Positions 1 through 8,433 of a stretch of 64,000 bases of DNA are shown here, piece by piece. The position numbers and the translations under genes are program-made. The notes below the pieces were generated by a model, which saw only the letters and a program-made list of their open reading frames with translations, did no database searches and was not told where the DNA came from. Each line of letters opens with the position of its first letter. The stretch's first letter is position 1. The DNA is taken from positions 1-64,000 of the forward strand of contig VFGY01000016.1 of NCBI GenBank assembly GCA_009392195.1, read 5' to 3'. This DNA comes from SAR202 cluster bacterium (GTDB lineage Bacteria; Chloroflexota; Dehalococcoidia; Lucifugimonadales; OSU-TB39).

Positions 1-31
1 TTCTTGGCCCTTTAAGTGTAGCTACAATCAT
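1..31 (-). CDS. 5' end of an unidentified gene, cut by the window edge
   Basis: An ATG at 31 on the minus strand follows a GGAG (40-43) with 8 bases between, and opens a frame reading MIVATLKGPR to the edge. It lies about 40 bases downstream of the helicase-loader gene on the same strand, so it is probably the next gene of that replication operon. Ten residues are too few to name a product. Confidence 0.5.
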   Translation of the reverse strand, partial: MIVATLKGPR

Positions 32-72
32 ACTTGATACTCCAAAATTGTTATCCTGAATTATATTAGCGA

Positions 73-1449
73 TTATCTTTTTGAGTATCTCCTTGAAGAA
101 GATTTTTTCTTGTTTCTATAGTCGGGAGCTTTTATGGGTACTACTTGTGAGATATACCCATCTTGAACTCGTGAGGTGATTGGGTCAAGTTCGTCTTTAA
201 AATCAAGCATACTGGTGATAACAGTTGGTAATCTTGAATTGTGTCTATGAACTATTATTTGATAGAGTTTTTCTATAGCCCATGTACTACTTCTTTCTTT
301 ACCAAGATCATCCAGTATTAATAAGCTAGCATTTTTAACTTCGTCGAAAAGCGTGTCATATTGCACATCGCTTTGTGGGTTATATGTGAACCTTAAATGG
401 TCCATAAGTTCTGGTACAAATGCGAAAAATACGTTCGAATTGTTTTTAATTTGTTCAACTGCTATTGCTATAGCCAAATGGGTTTTCCCTACTCCCGTTT
501 CGCCGTAAAGGGTTAGCCATCCATCAGGATTTTGAGCAAAAGATTGGGATGACTTTAATGCAGCGGATAAACTTGAATATTGATCACTTGTCAAATTTTG
601 ACGTTCTAATATGAAATTTCCAAATGTCATTGTTTTTTGCATTGCTATTGGTATGTCTCCAATACTAGTCGTAGTTTTGGAAATAGTTTTGCTTAAATCT
701 ATAATTTTCCCATTGTTAGTGTCTTTTATCCTAGACAAAATATATGGGTCAAATTTAGATAGATTTTCACCGATTGTGATTACAGTTGGGAGTTCTAAAT
801 TGTATCTGTAATTAAGTATCTGTCTTAATTTTTCTTGAGCCCAAGGTGAACTTATTTGTAATCCAAGGTCATCAAGTATTAAATATGGGGTGTTTTTGAC
901 TTGTTCAAATAATTCGCTATATGAAGTATCACTGGTAGGATGGAATGTAGATTTAAGATGATCAACAAGGTCTGGAACATGTACGAAAAGTACCAAATGG
1001 CCTTTATCAATAATTGAATGACCGATGGCTGATGCCAAATGGGTTTTACCACTTCCATGGGGTCCTGTTAAGATCAGCCAGCCTTTAAGACTATCTGTAT
1101 ACTTTTTTATCTCAGTTAAAGATTTCAAGTATTCTAAGTTAACTGTGGTATCAGATTTCCAATAATCATCTTTTAATGTTTCGAACTTAAACCTTTTTAA
1201 ACTTTCCAAATTGCTGTATCTATACAATTTTTTTGTTTTTTCCGTGTCAATTTTAGTGGATTGACAACTGCATATAAGGATTTCTCCAAAATCTTGATGA
1301 CCAACCGGAACATTTTTAGTTTGCCATCCTACGCCATTGCATTCTGGACATGGGTTGTTTTTTTTAGGTATTAAACTTTCGTTTGATTTATTATCTTCTG
1401 AAGTATTGGTTATAGCCACTTTTTTTAGAATTTTCCCCAATTCTTCCAT
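73..1449 (-). CDS. DnaC/DnaI-like helicase loader with two AAA+ domains
   Basis: This 458-residue protein has two DnaC-type AAA+ ATPase domains in tandem. An N-terminal zinc-ribbon-like segment has Cys at about 34, 37, 60 and 62. Domain 1 has Walker A GPHGSGKTHL (about 129-138) and Walker B YLILDDLG (about 189-196). Domain 2 has GETGVGKTHL (about 316-325) and LLILDDLG (about 376-383). The halves are clearly related along their length, for example VPDLVDHL/VPELMDHL and LPTVIT in both. Usual DnaC/DnaI proteins are about 250-300 residues with one AAA+ domain, so this looks like an internal duplication. Position after dnaB and dnaD supports a role in loading DnaB at origins or restarted forks. 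The start follows a strong GGGAGGGT site. It overlaps the 3' end of dnaD by 59 bases. The family call is firm; joint action of both domains is inference. Confidence 0.85.
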   Translation of the reverse strand: MEELGKILKKVAITNTSEDNKSNESLIPKKNNPCPECNGVGWQTKNVPVGHQDFGEILICSCQSTKIDTEKTKKLYRYSNLESLKRFKFETLKDDYWKSDTTVNLEYLKSLTEIKKYTDSLKGWLILTGPHGSGKTHLASAIGHSIIDKGHLVLFVHVPDLVDHLKSTFHPTSDTSYSELFEQVKNTPYLILDDLGLQISSPWAQEKLRQILNYRYNLELPTVITIGENLSKFDPYILSRIKDTNNGKIIDLSKTISKTTTSIGDIPIAMQKTMTFGNFILERQNLTSDQYSSLSAALKSSQSFAQNPDGWLTLYGETGVGKTHLAIAIAVEQIKNNSNVFFAFVPELMDHLRFTYNPQSDVQYDTLFDEVKNASLLILDDLGKERSSTWAIEKLYQIIVHRHNSRLPTVITSMLDFKDELDPITSRVQDGYISQVVPIKAPDYRNKKKSSSRRYSKR

Positions 1450-2068
1450 CGTTTTTACCCTCCCTATACCAATTTTCTAATATGGTTTTAATATAATTCC
1501 AACTTCTCTTGTTCCTAAGCACAGATTCTTTGAAAGCACTGGTTATCCATGGATGGGGATAAGTTGTTTCAGCAATTTTCAGTTCATCTGCAATAATTGG
1601 GTTTAGAGTACCGATATTATCTTCATAAAGTTTGAAAATATTTGGTGATTCTTTTGGGCTATCTCCGTTAGGTTGTAAAACGGATTCAGATTTATCTAGG
1701 TTTTTAATTTTGTTAAGCATTGTTATATTTCTAGTGGTGTTGAGTGCTATTACAATACTGCTTGATTGATCTATATTTATTTCATGACATACAAAAAGAT
1801 TGAGGAATTGTGGCTTATTTAACATTGATAGACAAACGGTATGTGGTTCGGCGCCTGTTTGGGAGATAATCGTATTTACTAATTTGTCTCCTGTAATTTC
1901 TTCTATGGTAATGTATTTTGGGACCCTCTTTACTTGATTTATCATCCAAATAATCCGCAAAATGAATTTTAAGTCGTTTATTTCTTCGACTTCATCCAAT
2001 AATTTCCCAAATACCAAATTAGGGATTGGAGTGTATCTTATTTCTTTGGATATATTCGTAGATGACAT
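1391..2068 (-). CDS. dnaD: DnaD-domain replication initiation/restart protein
   Basis: This 225-residue protein ends in a DnaD-like (DnaB_2) domain: a helix starting YEDNIGTLNPIIADEL, then a W-rich part with HPWITSAFKESVLRN and WNYIKTILENWYREG. The N-terminal half matches a DnaD-type winged-helix region less clearly. DnaD proteins act with DnaB and DnaC/DnaI in primosome assembly in Firmicutes and relatives. I chose the ATG at 2068, 10 bases after the dnaB stop; a TTG at 2113 inside dnaB would add 15 unconvincing residues. It sits between dnaB and the loader gene, giving a dnaB-dnaD-loader cassette. No Shine-Dalgarno is evident, so translation may be coupled to dnaB. Confidence 0.75.
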   Translation of the reverse strand: MSSTNISKEIRYTPIPNLVFGKLLDEVEEINDLKFILRIIWMINQVKRVPKYITIEEITGDKLVNTIISQTGAEPHTVCLSMLNKPQFLNLFVCHEINIDQSSSIVIALNTTRNITMLNKIKNLDKSESVLQPNGDSPKESPNIFKLYEDNIGTLNPIIADELKIAETTYPHPWITSAFKESVLRNKRSWNYIKTILENWYREGKNDGRIGENSKKSGYNQYFRR

Positions 2069-2078
2069 TGTGAAGTAT

Positions 2079-3443
2079 TTATGGATTAGTGTTCGGGTAT
2101 TGTAGGCTGTCAAATTTTACAACGTCTCTGTTGAAATATAGTGGAACTGTACCGGTTGGACCATTTCTATGCTTCGCTATGATTATTTCCGCTATATTTT
2201 CGGGGTAAGGCTCTGTGGGGTTGGATTTTTCCCACTCTTCTCGATTTGAATAAACATCTTCTCGGTAAATGAAAGCAACGATATCAGCATCTTGTTCGAT
2301 ACTTCCACTTTCCCTTAAGTCAGATAAAATTGGGCGATGAGATTGGCGTTGCTCGGGCGCTCTACTTAATTGGGAACACGCTATAACAGGTACCTGTAAA
2401 TCTCTAGCTATACCTTTAATTGACCTAGAAAAATCACCCATTTCCTGCACTCTATTGTCGCTTCTTCCAGTACTACTACTCATCAATTGTAAGTAGTCTA
2501 TTATCAATAGGTCTAGCCCTCTTTCTGATTGTAGTCTCCTAGCTTTACTTCTTATTTCTACTACTCCTTGTATGGGAGTATCATCAATATAGATTTGTAG
2601 TTGGGATAATTTTCCTATAGCGTCTATGATTCTGTCAGCTTCTTGTTCACTGTATACCCCAATACGGAGTCTGTGGCTATCAACATTTGCATCACTGGAA
2701 AGCATTCTTACAGCTATTTGTTCAGCACTCATTTCAAGACTGAATATACCGACCTTGGCTCCGTTTTCTGAAGCATGCCTTGCAATATTAAAAGCGAGAG
2801 TACTTTTGCCTAAACTTGGTCTTGCTGCTACTACAATCATGTCAGATCTTTGTAGACCATTTCCTAACATTTTATCGATGTCACTGAAGCCTGTTGGGAT
2901 TGTTGTTAGTTCATCTTCTGAATCCTGGGATTGTGTTTGTTCAAGATGGTCATCTAAAACTTCTCTAATATGTACAAAATCTCGCGTACTTCTACCTTGT
3001 CGTACTTGATATAAAAGTTCTTCTGCTTTACGAATTGCTGTATCGGTATTTGCTGGACTTTCATATCCTATTTCGGCTATATCGCTAGCGGCTGATATGA
3101 GTTTTCTCATTATGGACGCTCGATGAACTATTTCACCATAATGTTCGACATGTACTGAGGTTGGAACTGATTCTACGAGATGTATAAGATATTGATTACC
3201 ACCCATTTCTTCAAAGATATTTAGCCTAGATAATTCATGGGCCAAAGATATTTGATTAATTGGCTCACCTCTATCAAATAGCAAAATACAGGATTCAAAA
3301 CATGACCTTAACTTAGCCTGATAAAAATCTTCAGGCTTAAGAAAATTGGATATTTTTGAAATGGCATTTGGATCAATAATTAGTGAACCAATTATCGCTT
3401 CCTCGGCACTGGGATCATGAGGTAAAAGTCTATCAGTATACAC
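2079..3443 (-). CDS. dnaB: Replicative DNA helicase DnaB
   Basis: A 454-residue hexameric 5'-3' replication helicase. The N-terminal domain opens with the family signature RLLPHDPSAEEAIIGSL. The RecA-like domain has Walker A ARPSLGKSTLAFNIA and Walker B LDLLIIDYLQLM, followed by SREIK-region residues and the C-terminal DLRESGSIEQDADIV and AKHRNGPTG motifs. Length is normal. The start is GTG, with AGGGG about 10 bases upstream, and it places the conserved N-terminus correctly. It follows rplI on the same strand, a common bacterial neighbour pair, and precedes dnaD and the loader gene. No intein or insertion is visible. Confidence 0.97.
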   Translation of the reverse strand: MYTDRLLPHDPSAEEAIIGSLIIDPNAISKISNFLKPEDFYQAKLRSCFESCILLFDRGEPINQISLAHELSRLNIFEEMGGNQYLIHLVESVPTSVHVEHYGEIVHRASIMRKLISAASDIAEIGYESPANTDTAIRKAEELLYQVRQGRSTRDFVHIREVLDDHLEQTQSQDSEDELTTIPTGFSDIDKMLGNGLQRSDMIVVAARPSLGKSTLAFNIARHASENGAKVGIFSLEMSAEQIAVRMLSSDANVDSHRLRIGVYSEQEADRIIDAIGKLSQLQIYIDDTPIQGVVEIRSKARRLQSERGLDLLIIDYLQLMSSSTGRSDNRVQEMGDFSRSIKGIARDLQVPVIACSQLSRAPEQRQSHRPILSDLRESGSIEQDADIVAFIYREDVYSNREEWEKSNPTEPYPENIAEIIIAKHRNGPTGTVPLYFNRDVVKFDSLQYPNTNP

Positions 3444-3572
3444 TTATGTGCAACCCCTAATTTTGGATTAGCGAACTACGATTTAACTATCTTTTTTGCT
3501 GATAAGTCAACCGTTTTTAATGCCAACAAGTTCGTTCAGAAAGTTGGATGTCAGGTTTATTATATATAACCG

Positions 3573-4184
3573 TTAGTTTTCCTCAACTGCCTCTTGATTT
3601 TCATCATTTTCGGCAGAGGTTCCTTCATTTTCCGCGGCAATATCCTCTGAATCTACGTTTGTTTCGTTAGGTTCTTCTGGAGTCTCATCTTCAGTTTGTT
3701 CTTTAGAAAGACTTTCTTCAAATTCTTCAGCAGTGATATCTTCAGGATGAACTAACAAAGAAATTTTAGCTTGTACTTCTTGATGTAAGTTGAGATCTAT
3801 GTCGAAAATGCCAAGTTGCCTAATACTTTCAGGTAAAATTATCATTTTCCTTTCAATATCTTTAGAACAAAGAGCAGTTAACTCTGACGCAATCATATTG
3901 TTTGTTACAGAACCATAGAGTTTTCCTGTGGGACCAGACCTCATCGGCAAATTTACTCTCATTCCGTCTATTTCACTAGCCAACTCTTTCATGTCATTTA
4001 ATCTTTGGATTCTGTTCTTGTCAGCTTCAACTTTTAATTTTGGAATACGCTCCAATGATGATTTTGTAGCAAGGACAGCGATATTTTTGGGCAGAAGATA
4101 GTTTTTTGCGAATCCTCTTTTTACTTCTTTCACATCGCCACCATGCGCAACACCTTCTACATCTTCTAAAAACAAAACTTTCAT
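3573..4184 (-). CDS. rplI: Ribosomal protein bL9 with long acidic C-terminal tail
   Basis: A large-subunit ribosomal protein of 203 residues. The N-terminal rRNA-binding domain is standard (MKVLFLEDVEGVAHGGDVKEV, then KNYLLPKNIAVLAT). The connecting helix and C-terminal domain follow to about residue 150 (LGIFDIDLNLHQEVQAKISL, HPEDI). Bacterial bL9 usually stops there, near 148 residues. Here about 50 more residues follow, dominated by Glu, Asp, Asn, Thr and Ser, with no predicted fold. It is the first gene of the replication block, 129 bases before dnaB, with a likely extended -10 promoter upstream. The identity is certain; the role of the tail is unknown. Confidence 0.95.
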   Translation of the reverse strand: MKVLFLEDVEGVAHGGDVKEVKRGFAKNYLLPKNIAVLATKSSLERIPKLKVEADKNRIQRLNDMKELASEIDGMRVNLPMRSGPTGKLYGSVTNNMIASELTALCSKDIERKMIILPESIRQLGIFDIDLNLHQEVQAKISLLVHPEDITAEEFEESLSKEQTEDETPEEPNETNVDSEDIAAENEGTSAENDENQEAVEEN

Positions 4185-4246
4185 TCTAAATCCTAGTATT
4201 TATATTAGTGTATAATTAAACGAGCATTACTTTTTTCAAAAATAAT

Positions 4247-4255
4247 ATTATACCA
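4247..4255 (-). promoter_or_regulatory. Probable extended -10 promoter of rplI
   Basis: On the minus strand TGGTATAAT reads as an extended -10 (TG-n-TATAAT) about 60 bases before the rplI start. No good -35 lies at 17 bases, which is normal for extended -10 promoters. It is the best candidate driving rplI and possibly dnaB-dnaD. Confidence 0.5.
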
Positions 4256-4337
4256 TGTGGAATTAAGATAAGCATGGTGTAAATTTTTGGGATTAGAAAT
4301 AACATGGTTGGTTAAATTTATTATAATAATCCTTCCG

Positions 4338-4367
4338 TTGACATAAAGTTTACACACAATATAGAAT
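4338..4367 (+). promoter_or_regulatory. Probable sigma70-type promoter of the rpsP operon
   Basis: TTGACA (4338-4343) and TAGAAT (4362-4367) are separated by 18 bases. Transcription would start near 4374, leaving a leader of about 50 bases before rpsP. It is divergent from the rplI promoter in the same intergenic region. Confidence 0.65.
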
Positions 4368-4422
4368 TTCTTTGGTCAAATTTTGGTTTGCCAATGAGAT
4401 AAAAACAAAGAGGTTATATCTA

Positions 4423-4674
4423 ATGTTGAGAATTAGGTTGAGGCGTACGGGAGCAAAAAAACATCCTAGCTATAGGGTAGTTGTGGCTGATATTAGGGCT
4501 GCCAGAGATGGTAGTTTCGTGGATTATCTAGGCAATTATGATCCAATGACAGATCCTCCCACTGTTAACATAGATCGAGAAAAATTTGATGATTGGGTTA
4601 GTAAAGGAGCTCGGCCTTCAGACTCAGTTGCTAGTTTGATAAAAACTTTAGAATCTTCAAAAGGTGAAAGTTGA
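4423..4674 (+). CDS. rpsP: Ribosomal protein bS16
   Basis: A small-subunit ribosomal protein of 83 residues starting MLRIRLRRTGAKKHPSYR, with VVADIRAARDGSF and a conserved LGNYDP segment. I chose the ATG at 4423 because it gives the canonical N-terminus and has AAAGAGGT about 9 bases upstream; an earlier in-frame start at 4372 would add 17 non-conserved residues. It heads a compact rpsP-khpA-rimM unit. The usual trmD and rplS that follow in many bacteria are absent here. Confidence 0.97.
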   Translation: MLRIRLRRTGAKKHPSYRVVVADIRAARDGSFVDYLGNYDPMTDPPTVNIDREKFDDWVSKGARPSDSVASLIKTLESSKGES

Positions 4675-4675
4675 T

Positions 4676-4906
4676 ATGAAGGATTTGGTTGAATATATTG
4701 CGAAGTCAATAGCCAGTAAACCCGAAGAGGTTACTGTAACTGAAGAAACTAATGATGAAGAAGTGACTTTAATAAAGCTTGAGGTTGCACCAGAGGATAA
4801 AGGTAAAGTTATAGGGCGTCAAGGAAGAGTTGCGCAGTCTATTAGGTTGTTGTTGAGAGTATCTGCTGTAAAAAATGGGACGAAAGCAATATTAGAAATA
4901 GTGTAG
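4676..4906 (+). CDS. khpA: KH-domain RNA-binding protein KhpA
   Basis: A 76-residue single KH-domain protein with the core KLEVAPEDKGKVIGRQGRVA containing the GxxG RNA-binding loop (GRQG). KhpA proteins bind RNA and in Gram-positive species pair with KhpB/EloR in cell elongation and translation-related roles. The ATG at 4676 lies one base after the rpsP stop, with AAGGTG upstream inside the rpsP end, indicating coupled translation. The rpsP-khpA-rimM order is widely conserved. Confidence 0.92.
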   Translation: MKDLVEYIAKSIASKPEEVTVTEETNDEEVTLIKLEVAPEDKGKVIGRQGRVAQSIRLLLRVSAVKNGTKAILEIV

Positions 4907-4993
4907 AGTAACTTCCGCTTTTTCTAATATAAAAACTCATGCTTGTTTGTATTGAATTGTAGTCCAACTTGAATCTTAACGGATAGATTTGAA

Positions 4994-5500
4994 ATGAAAC
5001 ACCGAATCCAAAGTGATTCACAATTGGTAGTGGTGGGTGTAGTAATTGGATTTTGGAAATTAGATGGCCACATTAAAATTAAACCACTAACTTCTAATCA
5101 TCATCGGTTCGATATTGGGAATATTGTAATTATTGAGAACAGAAAATTCAAAATTACAAGCTCAATAAAAAATAAAAACAACCTTGTCTATGTTAAATTT
5201 GCTGGTGTTTCTACGCGTTCAGATGTCGAAGGTTTTTATCGCAAGAATATTTATATTGGTATTGAACAAATAGATGAATTGCCTGACGGTACATTTTATT
5301 ATTTTCAATTAATTGGGATAGAAGTTTGGACCCATAAGGAAGTTTTGTTGGGCAATATTGTAGAAATTTTGAAGTCTTCTGCTAATGATGTATTCGTTGT
5401 ACAAAATGAATCTGGGAATGAGACTTTAATACCCGCAGTTAAAGAAACCATTTTAGATGTAGATGTTAAATCAAATAAAATGTTGGTTAAATATATTTAA
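4994..5500 (+). CDS. rimM: Ribosome maturation factor RimM
   Basis: A 168-residue 30S assembly factor that works on the head of the subunit around uS19. The N-terminal beta-barrel domain reads VVVGVVIGFWKLDGHIKIKP. The C-terminal PRC-barrel is clear from GTFYYFQLIGIEVW, NETLIPAVKETILDVD and the closing VKYI. Length is typical. It follows khpA after 87 bases, and no trmD follows. The N-terminal half is more divergent than the C-terminal half. Confidence 0.9.
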   Translation: MKHRIQSDSQLVVVGVVIGFWKLDGHIKIKPLTSNHHRFDIGNIVIIENRKFKITSSIKNKNNLVYVKFAGVSTRSDVEGFYRKNIYIGIEQIDELPDGTFYYFQLIGIEVWTHKEVLLGNIVEILKSSANDVFVVQNESGNETLIPAVKETILDVDVKSNKMLVKYI

Positions 5501-5602
5501 ATCTCAAAAAAAATCTAATAAGAAATAATCTTTTTTAACTTGGATATATGTCATAATAGAATTGGAATTCCCGTTATTTCTTTGGATATAGGAGGTACTA
5601 GG

Positions 5603-6364
5603 ATGTCTGGACATTCTAAATGGTCAACCATAAAACATAAAAAAGGTGTTACTGATGCTAGGAGAGGTAAATTATTTACCAAATTAGCTAAAGAAATAAT
5701 TGTAGCTGCAAGGCAAGGTGGGGAGGACGTTGATAAAAATTTCAGATTAAGACTAGCTATACAAAAAGCGAAAGATAGCAATATGCCGAATGACACTATT
5801 CAGCGCGCAGTGAAAAAGGCTACTGGTTCAGGTGCAGACGGAGAACAGATGGATGAAGTCGTTTATGAAGGTTATGGACCTGGAGGTACCGCCGTTTTAA
5901 TTGAAGTATTGACAGATAATAAAAATCGTTCTGTTTCAGCTATAAGATCTACTTTTACGAAAGGTGGTGGGAATTTAGCAGAATCAGGTGCTGTTGCTTG
6001 GCAATTTGATAAAAAAGGTTTGATAGTTGTTAAATCAGATTCAACTGATGAATCAGAAGAATTGGAGCTTGTAGCGATTGATGCAGGAGCAGAAGATATC
6101 GATGCCGATGATGGATCATTGTATGTTTATACTGATATTGCTGCGATAGAATCTGTTCGCACAAAGCTGGAAGAAAATGATTTGGATATTACCACTACAG
6201 AAATATCTATGGTTCCTAAGACTACTCTACAATTGGATTCGAAAGCATCGATTCAAACAATGAGGCTTTTGGACAGTTTAGACGAAATAGATGATGTTCA
6301 AAAGGTGTATTCAAATGCTGATTATACTGATGAAGCTTTAGTGCAATACCAGAGCCAAAATTAA
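5603..6364 (+). CDS. yebC: YebC/PmpR-family translation/transcription factor
   Basis: A 253-residue protein with the hallmark N-terminus MSGHSKWSTIKHKKG, then ARRGKLFTKLAKEI, MPNDTIQRAVKKATG and YEGYGPGGTA. YebC proteins were long annotated as transcriptional regulators; more recent work implicates the family in translation of proline-rich stretches. The ATG at 5603 has GGAGGT 6 bases upstream and matches the family start; a start at 5540 would add 21 non-conserved residues. It precedes ruvC and ruvA, a common arrangement (yebC-ruvC-ruvA-ruvB). Confidence 0.95.
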   Translation: MSGHSKWSTIKHKKGVTDARRGKLFTKLAKEIIVAARQGGEDVDKNFRLRLAIQKAKDSNMPNDTIQRAVKKATGSGADGEQMDEVVYEGYGPGGTAVLIEVLTDNKNRSVSAIRSTFTKGGGNLAESGAVAWQFDKKGLIVVKSDSTDESEELELVAIDAGAEDIDADDGSLYVYTDIAAIESVRTKLEENDLDITTTEISMVPKTTLQLDSKASIQTMRLLDSLDEIDDVQKVYSNADYTDEALVQYQSQN

Positions 6365-6393
6365 TTCTAAATATTACAGCTAGGAGTTGCGGT

Positions 6394-6894
6394 TTGCGAA
6401 TTATGGGGATAGATCCCGGTACTGTAAGGATGGGTGTGGGAATCTTGGATGAATCTGGAGATCAACTCTCTTTGGTTCATTGCGGAGTTTTAAAAGCGTC
6501 GAATTCACTAGAGATGCATTTTAGATTGAGTGAATTGTTTGACCAACTTTTTGAAATGGCCAATAAATTTAAACCAGATGAAATAGCGATAGAAAGCGTA
6601 TTTTCTAAAGTTAATTTTAAATCAGCAATATCAATAGGCCAGGCTCAGGCATTGGGTTTGATAGTTGCTGGTAAAATGGAATTACCTATTCATTTTTACA
6701 CTCCAACGCAAGTAAAAAAATCTGTAACTGATTATGGATTAGGGACTAAGCAACAAGTTCAAGATACGCTGAAATTAATTTTTGGGATAGAAGAAGATTT
6801 AGGTTTATATGATGCATCAGATGCTTTAGCTGTAGGTGTGTGCCACGCAAATTCTATACGATTTAATGAAATAATTGAAAAAGAAGTGTTTTGA
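6394..6894 (+). CDS. ruvC: Holliday junction resolvase RuvC
   Basis: A 166-residue RNase H-fold endonuclease that resolves Holliday junctions in the RuvABC complex. Acidic catalytic residues are visible in MGIDPG (D near 7), EIAIESVF (E near 68) and DASDALAVGVCHAN (two Asp near 140-143). The start is TTG, chosen because it gives the family's MRIxGIDPG N-terminus and has AGGAG 7 bases upstream; an in-frame ATG three codons later would remove conserved residues. Confidence 0.95.
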   Translation: MRIMGIDPGTVRMGVGILDESGDQLSLVHCGVLKASNSLEMHFRLSELFDQLFEMANKFKPDEIAIESVFSKVNFKSAISIGQAQALGLIVAGKMELPIHFYTPTQVKKSVTDYGLGTKQQVQDTLKLIFGIEEDLGLYDASDALAVGVCHANSIRFNEIIEKEVF

Positions 6895-6933
6895 TTTTTA
6901 TTGGACACCATTACTTATTGAAAGGGGCCGTTT

Positions 6934-7512
6934 ATGATAACTGAACTAGAAGGTGAGTTGGTTGGATCTGGAATAGATTGGGTTGATCTGAAACTAGTGG
7001 GTGTAACGGTAAGAGTCTTTGTTCCAGAAAACACGGTAGATGGACGTAATTTAACTAATGGGTTATTGAGAGTATACACAGTTTTTGTAATCAAAGATGA
7101 TTCTCCTGTTTTGTATGGATTTAAAGATTCAGAAACACGATCTGTTTTTGATTCATTAAATAAAGTAGGTGGGATTGGTCCTAAATTGGCTTTAAGTATA
7201 TTATCTAAATTTGATTATAATTCGCTTACTGTAGCCGTAGAGAGTGGTGATGTTGACTCTTTAAGTCAAGTTCCAGGGGTTGGTAAAAGAACTGCAAGTA
7301 GAATCATGCTTGAACTTTCAGGAAAACTTCAATTGCAAAGTGATTCTGACCTAGAAACTGCTGAAGTTGAAAGTTTAGTTCAAGCTCTTACTTCCCTTGG
7401 GTATAGTAACAGTGAAGTGTTTAAAGTAATCAATTCGGGCAATATTAGTTCTTTGCCTACAGTTGAAGAGAAAATACGTGCTTGTTTAGAAATATTGAGT
7501 GCAGGTGGATAG
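6934..7512 (+). CDS. ruvA: Holliday junction DNA-binding protein RuvA
   Basis: A 192-residue protein that binds four-way junctions and recruits the RuvB motor. It has an N-terminal OB fold (MITELEGELV...), a central helix-hairpin-helix pair (FDSLNKVGGIGPKLALSIL and LSQVPGVGKRTASRIMLEL) and a C-terminal three-helix domain (EVESLVQALTSLGYS). GAAAGGGG precedes the ATG. ruvB does not follow; a methyltransferase gene comes next. Confidence 0.96.
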   Translation: MITELEGELVGSGIDWVDLKLVGVTVRVFVPENTVDGRNLTNGLLRVYTVFVIKDDSPVLYGFKDSETRSVFDSLNKVGGIGPKLALSILSKFDYNSLTVAVESGDVDSLSQVPGVGKRTASRIMLELSGKLQLQSDSDLETAEVESLVQALTSLGYSNSEVFKVINSGNISSLPTVEEKIRACLEILSAGG

Positions 7513-7513
7513 T

Positions 7514-8284
7514 TTGAATACGGAGATGGATTTATGGTCTGATATATATGATCAGGTATATCTTGATGTAAATGAAGATATTGATTTTTATGTTCAAGAA
7601 TCTATTTTAAGCGATGGATCAGTACTAGAATTAGGATGTGGTACTGGTCGGGTTACATTTCCTATTGCCAGAGAGGGTATAGATTTAATTGCAATAGATA
7701 ATTCTACCGGAATGTTGAAAATGGCTTTGGAAAAAATTAAGCATCAAGATACTTCATGCACTAACTTAGAATTTGTCAAATCAGACATGAGGAATTTTAC
7801 ATTTAACAAAAAATTTAATTTGATTATTATTCCTTTTAGAGGTTTTCAATCTTTACTCAATATCAATGATCAAATTCAAACACTTTTAAATATAAAAGAA
7901 CATTTGAATAGAGATGGTAGATTTATATTTAATGCGTTTGTTCCAAGCTCTGAGTCAATGGAGGGTCCTGAGGATATTTTATCCCACTATAAAGATGTTC
8001 AAGACGTGGAAAACGATCGCAAATTTATCATTTGGAATCAAAGCGAATATGATCAATTTAATCAAATAGTTCACACTAGAGTGGTGGTAGATGAATCTAA
8101 TAATTTGGGTGACGTAGTGAGACGTTTTTACAGAGATTTTTCTCTCCGTTATACATTTCGTTGGGAATTCTATCATTTATTGAGGTCAAATGGATTTAAA
8201 TTATTAAATCTTTATGGGGATTTTGAAAAATCTGATTTTGATGATTCGAGTACTGAGATGGTTTGGGAATTTGGTTTGGAATAG
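7514..8284 (+). CDS. Class I SAM-dependent methyltransferase
   Basis: A protein of about 256 residues with a Rossmann methyltransferase core. Motif I is VLELGCGTGRVTFPIA, followed by LIAIDNSTGML and LEFVKSDMRNF. The substrate cannot be told from sequence. The start is uncertain: TTG at 7514 has AGGTGG 5 bases upstream and is preferred; ATG at 7526 and GTG at 7499 are alternatives. The gene begins essentially at the ruvA stop, occupying the place where ruvB often sits. Confidence 0.85.
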   Translation: MNTEMDLWSDIYDQVYLDVNEDIDFYVQESILSDGSVLELGCGTGRVTFPIAREGIDLIAIDNSTGMLKMALEKIKHQDTSCTNLEFVKSDMRNFTFNKKFNLIIIPFRGFQSLLNINDQIQTLLNIKEHLNRDGRFIFNAFVPSSESMEGPEDILSHYKDVQDVENDRKFIIWNQSEYDQFNQIVHTRVVVDESNNLGDVVRRFYRDFSLRYTFRWEFYHLLRSNGFKLLNLYGDFEKSDFDDSSTEMVWEFGLE

Positions 8285-8433
8285 GTGAACTAGTACAACT
8301 TGATTATTTGATTTCCTATCTGGATTTCCCCAATCAATCTAATTGCTATTACTTATGTGAATTACGAAGCTATCCTAAATGGTAATTGAATCGTTTCAAT
8401 GGATAGAAGCTGTTTTTTAAGGAGATGATTTTC

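Noticed and set aside
2069-2113. Longer dnaD starting at TTG 2113
   Set aside because: It would lie inside the end of dnaB and adds 15 residues with no family match; ATG 2068 sits 10 bases after the dnaB stop.
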